DNA of 64,000 nucleotides from Glaciimonas immobilis (GTDB lineage Bacteria; Pseudomonadota; Gammaproteobacteria; Burkholderiales; Burkholderiaceae_D): NCBI RefSeq assembly GCF_011947285.1, contig NZ_JAAOZT010000002.1, positions 558,001 to 622,000 of the forward strand, read 5' to 3'. Shown piece by piece: positions 1 to 7,755 of this stretch (position 1 is its first letter; each line of letters starts with the position of its first letter). The notes under the pieces were generated by a model. It saw only the letters and a program-made list of their open reading frames with translations, ran no database searches and was not told where the DNA came from. The position numbers and the translations under genes were made by a program.

Positions 1-268
1 TGCGTCAGGTCATAACTCTCACGTTCTTAAAAGTTATCACAATGACTCTTAAGCTGCGAATTATATGGTGAAGTTTATATTTTTTATATGAATAAAGCAC
101 TTTATGACTGTTCATTCGTGCCGCGTTCGATTTTGTTGCGTTAGCAACGGCGGGGCGGAATTTGTTAAGAATCCCTCATCTTCCTTTAAGCTGACCTCTA
201 AAACTTCCCCTTACTTTGAGCGATTACGTAAAATTCTATATAGCCACTTTACGTCGTGAGTCTGCCTG

Positions 269-1153
269 ATGATCGTCCTGAAACTGAGTTTGTTTGCTGA
301 GGAAGAGCTTGGGAATCGTCGAGAGAGATTAAGTCATCCGTTGATCGAGTTGCGCAAACATGTCGATTTTGTGGCGCAATCCGCTGTTACTTATGTGTGC
401 CGCCTTGTCCCTCGCCTGCCAAAGGTGGGCGGCCGGTATTGGAAGACGTTGATGACGCGCGTGAATACCAGTTGCTTGATGAACACCAACCGTCGCAGTT
501 CTCTGACTTTTTAGACCTGACGGGCAGCAGCCCAACTCCTGATGCAAAAACATTCGGCTGTTTCGCGACCATCAGGCGCAAGCCGGATTGGGAGCGCAAT
601 TGTTCGACCAGATACAGCAACGACTGCTCGCACATGGGTATATGGCGCGTTGGGGCCAGACCATTGATGCCTTGTTAGTGCAGGCGTCGATACAATCCAA
701 TAAACGCGAAGAGGCCGACATCGCCAGGCAAAGTATCATGTCCATCGAATGGAAAAAGAACAGGCGTGCCCAGAAAGATGTCGATCTTAATAACACCATC
801 AGGGGCGTTTATGCCGACCACGGTTACCTGGCGTGCAGAGAGAAACCAGCTTGATGCGTGCCAGTTGGCAAGTGCAGATTCATGCAGAGGATTTTCCAGT
901 AAGGCCATTTACGCAGCGCAAAAGGCGTAATTGCGGCATCGCTACCCTGCGTGCCAGAATCAAAAATGTCTTCCGTGGGCTGTCACAGATGGGAGGAAAA
1001 CTAATGTGCTGCATCGGCGGGATATGCAACCCGATTTGCACTAATCTGAAAGCGGGAAGTTATAACGCTGAAGCGTACAGTATTTTTAAAAGAATGCCGC
1101 CCCGTAGCGATCAGAGCGAAGAAAAGTCGACTGAAAAGAGGCTGCAATCGTAA
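269..1153 (+). pseudogene. IS5-family transposase remnant (frameshifted, internally deleted)
   Basis: Pieces of one IS5-type DDE transposase can be read in order but in different frames. Near 290-370 there is an N-terminal segment (FAEEEL...HPLIELRKHVDF). Near 420-600 comes GGRP...EYQLLDEHQPSQF...PDAKTF, near 590-780 LFDQIQQRLLAHGY...IQSNKREEADI...EWKKNRRAQKDVD, and near 860-1100 the C-terminal TRAR-type segment (LRARIKNVFRGLSQMGGKL followed by FKR). The stretch that normally holds the central catalytic region between RRAQKDVD and YADHGYLA is almost absent, so there is an internal deletion as well as several frameshifts. It cannot make an active transposase. Family assignment rests on remembered IS5-group motifs. 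Terminal inverted repeats were not identified. Confidence 0.75.
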
Positions 1154-1367
1154 ACAAGGGTCGAAATTCAAGCGATCCAACCCATAAAATCCCCTTGGTC
1201 TGCTGAATTTTGGACGATATTAAACTTTTTTAAAGCTCACGATTACTTTTTTGATCCGGCCCATTTGCTGTCGCAGTATTCCAAATGTGGAAAACGTTGT
1301 CATCGAGGCTGCCTTAGGTGCGTGGCATTAGGGTAATCGGGTGGGCATTAAACCTACGCCAGAAGTT

Positions 1368-2357
1368 TTATTTTGACTTGGCCAGCACACATTGCTTATC
1401 ATAAATTGATACAATTTTTTTATGAGCTTTCGAAAATGAGCCTGGGGCACAGCCAGTTATTTTTTTAAATACTTTACAAAAATAAATGGGATCATCGAAT
1501 CCAGAGCGCCTGCCAATTTCTGCGATCGTAAGCGTTGAGAAATGATCGTCTTTTAGCATACGTATGGCTGCTGTCATTCTCATTGTTCGCAGACTTTCTA
1601 AAAAAGTTTTTTCCTCTAAATTAGAAGCAAATTGTCGATGTACTTCACGCAAAGAAATATTAAAATTTTGTGCAAGCCGCATGACACACATATCGGGGAC
1701 CATGTAATGCTGTTCCATCCAGTCATACATACGTCCGAAAAGATCTTTAGGACGCCGAAAACTATGCTCTTGCGTAGGAGAAGGATAGGCCTCTTCGAAC
1801 GCAAAAATATAAAGAGACATTATATGGTTTAATATTAATTCGAGACGATTTCCGCATTTTAATGTTTTTTGTGGCACGTTTCGAATATAACAAGAAAGAA
1901 CCGCACCCCAACCTTTAGTTGCCGATAATTCTATACCAATATATTTCTGGGATGGATTTAACCATTTATTAACACAGGAATCGGGAATAGTTAGAATTAA
2001 TAAGTTATTTTTATTTGAATCACATAGTAAATTTTGCTTCGAAAAGGTTAAAACAATTTTACTCACTACACCTTCAGGTGGGCTCGATTCATCAATAGAT
2101 TCCTGCTCTTCCGTAAGTTGCAGTGCGTACCGAAAAGTATTTTTATTTTCATTATGAGTTACGGTTTCTAAAATTTTAAGAACGGCCGTACCTACATCTA
2201 AAGGAAATTTATTAAAAGGCACGGGTACAATCGAAATTCCACTGCCACAATCTGCCGCAGCATTAAAAATCTTCGGTGATTTGATATCTTCGTATTCCCC
2301 CTTAAATTTGTTCCGATTTTCTCTCAAATTTATTAGTGGCCCATCAGGATTTTTCAT
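1368..2357 (-). CDS. AraC-family transcriptional regulator (AT-rich, paralogue of the gene at 3406-4446)
   Basis: A protein of 329 residues with a C-terminal AraC/XylS DNA-binding domain. The first HTH is around residues 220-245 (MRLAQNFNISLREVHRQF). The second is around 270-310, with the typical IAEIGRRSGFDDPIYFCKVFKKITGCAPGSF-like pattern. The N-terminal 200 residues follow, loosely, the AraC-binding-like effector domain (LSATKGWGAVLSCYIRNV resembles the conserved GWG-ALSSY region) but are poorly conserved, so the ligand is unknown. The gene is clearly AT-richer than most of the window. It is a diverged paralogue of the AraC gene two positions upstream, both on the minus strand. Start codon ATG; no strong ribosome site is obvious. 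Confidence 0.85.
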   Translation of the reverse strand: MKNPDGPLINLRENRNKFKGEYEDIKSPKIFNAAADCGSGISIVPVPFNKFPLDVGTAVLKILETVTHNENKNTFRYALQLTEEQESIDESSPPEGVVSKIVLTFSKQNLLCDSNKNNLLILTIPDSCVNKWLNPSQKYIGIELSATKGWGAVLSCYIRNVPQKTLKCGNRLELILNHIMSLYIFAFEEAYPSPTQEHSFRRPKDLFGRMYDWMEQHYMVPDMCVMRLAQNFNISLREVHRQFASNLEEKTFLESLRTMRMTAAIRMLKDDHFSTLTIAEIGRRSGFDDPIYFCKVFKKITGCAPGSFSKAHKKIVSIYDKQCVLAKSK

Positions 2358-3129
2358 TTGGCGACTATCTTTCTATATAAATAAAAGTACTTCATAATTA
2401 ACTTTAATTACAAGAAAGTTGATCTCAACATGTCCGAATGCTATACCTAATTAATAAATAAAATATTTAGCGTTGGACCCATTTAAAAAAATTTTGTATA
2501 AGAATTATTTATTAATTACCGCCCAAATACTTCCGGTGACAAATAACCAAAAGTTAAATGCAATCTGGATTATTTATAAAATTCGACGAAGTATTGTCAA
2601 AATCGCCTTCTGCGTGGCTTGGGAGCCCTATTTAAGATTCAAAAGAACCTCTCCATCACCGAATTGAGTTTCCTATGTCAAAAAATCTTCGCTACATCTG
2701 TTAAACGGCAAGGAAACTTGAGTAGCATTATTGGGGATGCGCGCATCTGCCAAAAAAATGGTCCGGTTTGGTTAATCATTCCTGTGACTAAACGGTAATT
2801 TTGATAACTTTTGATAGCTATTCGGTTATACCGCCTTCCAGTAGGTGCGCGTTTTCAGGCTTGGCCTTTCTACTCGTTGCTGTATTGTGTCAGCCAACGA
2901 TGAATCGCGTCGCACCTATACCTTGTCACTGCTATGCTGCGTAGTCAGGATTGTTTTTGATTATCTGCACTACCTTTAGCTTCTGACTCGTGTTGAATTC
3001 CTTGCCTTGATTTGCTGAATACTTTTCGCAGTGATCGATGATCCCCTTACTGGATATCGATAAATTTTATTATATCGTCAATTAATATTTTAAGAAATTT
3101 TGGTATTACCACGAAGAATTTTGCGACGA
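2358..3129. other. 772-bp AT-rich intergenic stretch with IS-like debris
   Basis: Between the first AraC gene and the small HTH gene no intact gene was recognised. The left part (2358-2830) is AT-rich and carries only short unconvincing open frames. The right part contains a scrap that resembles an IS3-family orfA, listed separately. The left part probably includes the promoter region of the AraC gene ending at 1368. Confidence 0.5.
2845..3010 (-). pseudogene. IS3-like orfA remnant (frameshifted)
   Basis: On the minus strand one frame reads GKEFNTSQKLKVVQIIKNN followed by PDYAA and a stop. A neighbouring frame continues with TRYRCDAIHRWLTQYSNE, a stop, then KGQA. The two halves together follow the plan of IS3-family OrfA proteins: a basic KxYTxxQKLxVV start, an NPxxA-like turn, then a second helix ending in IHRWLxQY. 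Two in-frame stops and at least one frameshift mean it is dead. The match is by pattern only and short, so confidence is moderate. Confidence 0.4.
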
Positions 3130-3375
3130 TCACCTAAGAGTACTCGCAACTGGTATATAGATAAGCCTGTCACCTCTCGGATTAGAACCGAAGCGTCTAT
3201 GACGTATTTTGCTAATAATAGGAGGAGATATTTCCAACGACCGACTTAGCGCAGCGTCATTTTTAAGATGCAGCTTTTGAATCACGGCATCTAATAACTG
3301 GGCCGGATCATAAGTTGCCATTATATTATTATTAACTCGAACATTCGAAGAACAACTTGTTACTATATTACTCAT
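3130..3375 (-). CDS. Small helix-turn-helix protein, C-terminus shifted out of frame
   Basis: An 81-residue product read from the ATG at 3375, which has an AAGGGA ribosome site about 6 bases upstream. Another ATG lies at 3321. Residues from about 20 onward read DPAQLLDAVIQKLHLKNDAA, then LSRSLEISPPIISKIRHRRF, a Cro/phage-repressor-like HTH seen in small betaproteobacterial proteins. After KIRHRRF the frame runs into an unrelated tail. A second frame just downstream reads QLRVLLGDRRKILRG, which matches the usual C-terminus of this family (recalled as LRxLxGDRRxxFR). An indel has therefore probably truncated or altered the protein. It starts 30 bp after the upstream AraC gene stops, so the two may be co-transcribed. 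Possibly a pseudogene. Confidence 0.55.
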   Translation of the reverse strand: MSNIVTSCSSNVRVNNNIMATYDPAQLLDAVIQKLHLKNDAALSRSLEISPPIISKIRHRRFGSNPRGDRLIYIPVASTLR

Positions 3376-3405
3376 TTTATCCCTTCGCAACTTTAGGCTA
3401 GCATA

Positions 3406-4446
3406 CTAACTATTATTTTCCTCTAGCTTTACTGATTTCTTATGATATCTTGCAAAAGAACCAGGGGAGCAGTTAATGTTTTTTTTAAATACTCGTCCAA
3501 AATAAGCAGAATCCAAAAAACCACATCTATATCCAATTTCAGATATGCTTAAGTGAGAAAATTCTTGATCTTTTAACATAATCTGCGCCGCATCCAATCG
3601 CATCGAGCGCAAAGTTTCAAAAAAAGTGTAATTATTAGGTGCAAGATTAAATTGGCGACGAACTTCACGCACAGAAACTCCAAATTTCTCGGAAACTTTC
3701 GTTACGGAAATCTCTGCGTCCATATAATTTTTGCGTAACCACGCTTGCATGCTCATATACAAATCATCTTTTTTATGGAAAGAAGATATTTCTTGACGAG
3801 TATGTATAAAATTTGTCTCTTCAAGGGCCAATAAATAAATTGAAAGTATATGTTCCACTATCAATATATGGTGATGCGGTCGGGTGTGTTTAATTGCATT
3901 TAAATTCAAATTATTTAAATATGTGACTAATACCGCTGCCCACCCTTTTTCGCTTGGCATCACTTGTGCTACATAATCTTCCGGGTGCGGTATCCAAGCT
4001 TTCATAAGAATCTCGGGGATCTCCAAAACTATTGCCTTAGAATCAATCATTTCGCTGACCAAGTCTTGTTTGGTATCAATCAAAACGATGTCCCCCGCAC
4101 TCAAATTCGCGTTAAATCTTCCTTGCCTTACTTGCCCCCCACCTGCCTGTTTTATAATTAAGTGGAATGGATATTTAGTTGCTTGCGCAATGTGGTGACT
4201 TGATCGGCGTGCAGTAAATGGGCTCGTGCCTTGAGAATGTGTGTAAAGCACATCACCCATATCGAAAAAGTTGATTTGCGCATGAAATTTTTTGCGCTCG
4301 GAACTATCAATCTCGGCTGGATTTCTTAGCTTATTAATTACGTCTGCCCAATATTCAAATCGCTCATGCTCACGCAGCTTATAAGCAAAAAATTGTGTAT
4401 TTCGATCAATATCATTGGAAAAACTCGACCGATAAGGGATATTCAT
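3406..4446 (-). CDS. AraC-family transcriptional regulator
   Basis: A protein of 346 residues from the ATG at 4446. The open frame continues to an ATG at 4587, but the extra 47 residues look non-conserved and sit on the composition boundary, so the shorter start is preferred. The N-terminal part begins REHERFEYWADVIN and contains QAGGGQVRQGRFNANLSAGD then IVLIDTKQ, the cupin-like AraC_binding_2 effector domain. The C-terminal part has two HTHs (VSEKFGVSVREVRRQF and ISEIGYRCGFLDSAYFGRVF) and ends GSFARYHKK. It is AT-rich and paralogous to the gene at 1368-2357. The small HTH gene follows 30 bp downstream. The regulated target is not apparent. Confidence 0.85.
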   Translation of the reverse strand: MNIPYRSSFSNDIDRNTQFFAYKLREHERFEYWADVINKLRNPAEIDSSERKKFHAQINFFDMGDVLYTHSQGTSPFTARRSSHHIAQATKYPFHLIIKQAGGGQVRQGRFNANLSAGDIVLIDTKQDLVSEMIDSKAIVLEIPEILMKAWIPHPEDYVAQVMPSEKGWAAVLVTYLNNLNLNAIKHTRPHHHILIVEHILSIYLLALEETNFIHTRQEISSFHKKDDLYMSMQAWLRKNYMDAEISVTKVSEKFGVSVREVRRQFNLAPNNYTFFETLRSMRLDAAQIMLKDQEFSHLSISEIGYRCGFLDSAYFGRVFKKNINCSPGSFARYHKKSVKLEENNS

Positions 4447-4599
4447 AGATGCCCTGTAACTGTAAAATTTCTTTAAATATATCTTTACAATCATATTTCT
4501 ACTAGGAAATTTTGTAATTTTTGATGGTGAATTAACGCCATTAAATGACAATTGATTATTGGGCGTGCCTGCTAAATAGGAATACAAAGTACGCTAAGA

Positions 4600-5394
4600 A
4601 TGCGCCAAGGAAGGCGCCCAGTGGTCCAGCGTGAAGGACGCACACACGCTGATGTTCTTGACAACCCCAATAGCGGTCCCAATCTTCCTATCTGGAATGG
4701 ACTGAGCCGGAATTCTTTTGCTACCTTAAACGCGGCACTCAACGATCCAGCGCATTGGTGTGATGTGCTAAACCTGCACATAAATATTAAATATTGCCAT
4801 GCATCAGCAGAGAAGGGCGGTAGTAACCTTTTGGTGAGCATTGGCACCAAGTACGATAAGCCGCTATACGAAGCATTTCAGGTAAAGTTTTCTTATGGTG
4901 TCGTAGCGACTACGCCTGATTATTTTGCGGTGCGCCTGAACGCAAAAACCGGTCCACTCGGTACGAGCGACTATCATATTGAACTTGAGGCTGTGTCGAT
5001 TGAAAACGGTAAAACTTTTTTGCATATGACCTATTCTTACGCGTATAGCTTTACCGGGCGTATGGCGATGAAAAGTTATCTTGCGACAATCGGTCGGGAC
5101 AAAGTAGGCTTTACGTTACAGGACGCGACAAATACTCCGTCCCAAAAACGTCCAGATTATATTGGCGGCGTGCGTGGCTTGGTGGAGCGTAATACCATGC
5201 GTTATTACCTGGCCATTGATTCTTATCTTGCTGCGCCGTCAACGGCTCAGCGCGAAATGCGCCTCGAACATTGGTTTTCGTCTACCGAGCAATATTCCAG
5301 ACAGTTACACGAAATGGATCGCGCTGCCTACCTTGAGATGAAGCATAGCGAATATCTTCGGCAGCAAAAGGCACCCATCCAGGCTCCGTCGTGA
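4600..5394 (+). CDS. Conserved protein of unknown function, probably 5'-truncated
   Basis: A product of 264 residues that I recognise only as a conserved betaproteobacterial protein without known function. Typical members, as recalled, are about 300 residues and begin with a signal peptide. Here the conserved core (FATLNAALNDPAHWCDVLNL, LLVSIGTKYDKPLYEAF, GPLGTSDYHIELEAV, MRYYLAIDSYL, LEHWFSSTEQYSRQLHEM) starts almost at once and no signal peptide is present. The frame is open upstream only to the stop at 4573. No ribosome site precedes the ATG at 4600. The change from AT-rich to normal composition falls just here, so the 5' end was probably lost when the neighbouring AraC patch was joined. 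The gene may be silent. Confidence 0.6.
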   Translation: MRQGRRPVVQREGRTHADVLDNPNSGPNLPIWNGLSRNSFATLNAALNDPAHWCDVLNLHINIKYCHASAEKGGSNLLVSIGTKYDKPLYEAFQVKFSYGVVATTPDYFAVRLNAKTGPLGTSDYHIELEAVSIENGKTFLHMTYSYAYSFTGRMAMKSYLATIGRDKVGFTLQDATNTPSQKRPDYIGGVRGLVERNTMRYYLAIDSYLAAPSTAQREMRLEHWFSSTEQYSRQLHEMDRAAYLEMKHSEYLRQQKAPIQAPS

Positions 5395-5445
5395 AGAGTC
5401 ATGTAAAGGTGAAAAAGTGATTAAAATAAGGATGAAAATGCCCGC

Positions 5446-6372
5446 TCAATCAATCGACTGGGCAAGACGGTTAGTCAGCCGGTGCATCACATCCGAATCC
5501 CTCATTTGCTCTATCCACCACGCCAGCGCAGCGCCATTTTCACCGGTTCGCCACGCCAGATAAAATATCTCATCCTGTCGGGGTTCTTCGACTGCTTTCG
5601 CAACCAGTAACCCGGCAGCGAGCGCCACCCGCGCGCAAGGTTCTGGCAGAAAGCCAAAGCCTATGCCAGCAACCTGCAAGGCGAATTTGCTTTGCATGTC
5701 GGGTACGCTTAACGTATCTTGTCCCAACAAAAGTCCGACCGTGCGCGCAGGCATTGTTCTGGCCGAATCCGCTACTGTGATGGCGCGGTAGGGATGCATA
5801 TCCGCTTTGCCTATCGGATGGGAAATTTGCGCCAAAGGATGCGTGGGTGCTACCGCAAACACAAATGACAGGCTACCTAATGGCTCAGCAATATAGCCGC
5901 CGCCAGCAGGCCCGGTGCCAGGTGCGGCGATAAGCAAATCGACGCGACGCTCAAGTAATGCCTCCCAGGTGCCATCCAGCGATTCTCTCGCAATACGCAA
6001 TCGGGTATGGTCGGCAACCGCATAGAAGGCGGCGATATCGCTTGCCAGCACGGCACCCGAAAATAGCGAATCCAGGCCAACGGTCAGTTCGGTTTCCCAG
6101 CCGGATGCGACCCGACGGACCCGGTGCTGAAGATCTTCCGCAGCTTTCAAAATATAGCGACCTTCTTTCAAAAGTTCTGCGCCAGCCAGTGTCAAGGTGA
6201 CCTTAGGCCCGCGCCGCTCAAATACCTGAATACCTAAATCCTGTTCTAGTTTGGCCACCGTATAAGAGATGGTGGAGGGAACCCGATGTAACGCAAGCCC
6301 CGCTGCGGAAAACGACCCACGTCTGTCAATGGCATCCAAAATTTGTAGCGCATCAAGACTTAATCTAAGCAT
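5446..6372 (-). CDS. LysR-family transcriptional regulator (YhaJ-like)
   Basis: A LysR-type regulator of 308 residues. The N-terminal winged HTH is at about residues 5-65 (LDALQILDAIDRRGSFSAAG, RVPSTISYTVAKLEQDLGIQ) and the periplasmic-binding-like effector domain follows from about 90. The HTH and the GWETELTVGLDSLF and AITVADSARTMPARTV stretches resemble Escherichia coli YhaJ. It starts at an ATG and ends 50 bp from the convergent truncated gene. LysR regulators often act on a neighbouring gene, but the flanking DedA-rhodanese gene lies on the same strand upstream, so no divergent target is evident. Confidence 0.9.
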   Translation of the reverse strand: MLRLSLDALQILDAIDRRGSFSAAGLALHRVPSTISYTVAKLEQDLGIQVFERRGPKVTLTLAGAELLKEGRYILKAAEDLQHRVRRVASGWETELTVGLDSLFSGAVLASDIAAFYAVADHTRLRIARESLDGTWEALLERRVDLLIAAPGTGPAGGGYIAEPLGSLSFVFAVAPTHPLAQISHPIGKADMHPYRAITVADSARTMPARTVGLLLGQDTLSVPDMQSKFALQVAGIGFGFLPEPCARVALAAGLLVAKAVEEPRQDEIFYLAWRTGENGAALAWWIEQMRDSDVMHRLTNRLAQSID

Positions 6373-6468
6373 GCCAACCTTCGTTTATCCTTCGTCTATT
6401 AAGTAGCTGAATGAGTAGCTGGATGCCTTAAAGCATTTAACCGACATTCTGCTAGCCCTTAGCAGGTC

Positions 6469-7392
6469 TCAGGTTTCTACATTGTAGCCAGCGGCCACCC
6501 ATGCATCGATGCCGCCGGTTAATGGGCGTACTTTTTTGTAGCCGCGCTGCATTAATAATTTAGCGACGATGGCTGCCGAGGCCTCATTGGGGCAGGCGCA
6601 ATAGACGATGACTTCCTGATCGGTGGGCGCATCAAGCGTGAAAGTATTGATTTGCTGCATGGTGGTGACGACCGCTCCGGGAATCCAGCCGTTCTTTTGG
6701 GCTACGGGAGAACGCACATCGACAATCGCTGGCTTTATACCCTGTTGCAGTAACTGATCCAGTTCAGCCACCGAAATACGTGCCATGGATAATGATCGCA
6801 TAAAGCGTTTGCGTTGCCACCATTTGCCAATAACAAAGATACCTATCGCGGCCACAATCACGATTAGCCCGGATTCTCCAAGTTCTTCCAAAATCAGCAA
6901 TAATTGGTCGATTGCCGTGCTAAAGCGCGAGCCCAGAAAAATCGCCAGCCCGGCCCACAAGGTTGCGCCCAAACCATCAAATAATACGAAGGTGGTGCGG
7001 CGCGTTCCAATGGTGCCTGCCAAAGCACTGGCAATTGACGCAAAGCCGGGAATGAACTTTGCAATCAATAATGAAGGCGCGCCCCATTTGCCGTAGATCG
7101 CTTCGGTCTGACGCACGCAAGAGTCGGGCGAGAGAGAAACACGGCATAGCATGCCCATTACTTTTCGACCGTAGCGCTTACCTGCCAGATACCAACCGTA
7201 GTCAGCAATTAAGGCCGCAACTACTGCAGTAAGGAGTAGGACCGCTGCCGACTGCTGGCTACCGCTGGCAAGCGCACCGGTAATAATCAAGGTGGGGTAT
7301 GCTGGTACCGGCACGCCTAACTGGGATAGTAAGACGTTTAAAAAGACAATGATCAAACCGTATTGTTCGATCAATTGAAGCAGGTAAGACAT
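6469..7392 (-). CDS. DedA-family membrane protein fused to a C-terminal rhodanese domain
   Basis: A protein of 307 residues. Residues 1-190 form a DedA/SNARE-associated (VTT) integral membrane domain, with a re-entrant PVPAYPTLIITGAL segment, the G-x-x-x-G-Y...GKRYG motif and FIPGFASIASALAGT. DedA proteins are linked to lipid carrier recycling and membrane homeostasis. Residues about 205-307 form a single rhodanese domain (IVDVRSPVAQKNGWIPGAV), with a candidate catalytic cysteine in VIVYCACPNEAS, and it ends GGIDAWVAAGY. The rhodanese domain should face the cytoplasm. The start ATG is preceded by GGAGTTTAC. The fusion is intact, with no sign of a frameshift between the halves. Confidence 0.88.
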   Translation of the reverse strand: MSYLLQLIEQYGLIIVFLNVLLSQLGVPVPAYPTLIITGALASGSQQSAAVLLLTAVVAALIADYGWYLAGKRYGRKVMGMLCRVSLSPDSCVRQTEAIYGKWGAPSLLIAKFIPGFASIASALAGTIGTRRTTFVLFDGLGATLWAGLAIFLGSRFSTAIDQLLLILEELGESGLIVIVAAIGIFVIGKWWQRKRFMRSLSMARISVAELDQLLQQGIKPAIVDVRSPVAQKNGWIPGAVVTTMQQINTFTLDAPTDQEVIVYCACPNEASAAIVAKLLMQRGYKKVRPLTGGIDAWVAAGYNVET

Positions 7393-7755
7393 GTAAACTC
7401 CGATGCGACGACTTTGTTATTTGTTGATTGATGTTGCGCTGATATGCCACGTGATATTTTTACGTAAACGCAGGGTAATCGGGTTGTAAGCTAAATTTAT
7501 ATTCGTATTTGAAACTGGGAGCATGTGGAGGTGCCTCGCTGGCCAACGCCATTTTTAACGCTATAAAAATGAATTATCACCTTAAATCCTCAAGTTGATG
7601 TGATCGGACGTATTTGATGGGTCGGAGGAGTACGCGCATGCCGTAGTCCGTTTTTATTTTTATAGTAACGGCACTCCCGCGATGCGGCGATATCCAGCAA
7701 CATTGGTGCGCAAAACCCCTTAAGCGCTATCGTTTAGATGCGCAACATACGTCCG
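7393..7755. other. Intergenic region without recognised gene
   Basis: These 363 bp lie between the stop of the lipase gene and the start of the DedA-rhodanese gene, both on the minus strand. They must contain the DedA promoter and the end of the lipase transcript. No convincing open frame, hairpin with a T-run or repeat was found. Confidence 0.5.

Noticed and set aside
2473-2667. Plus-strand open frame of 64 codons
   Set aside because: AT-rich chance frame in the IS-debris region; nothing recognisable.
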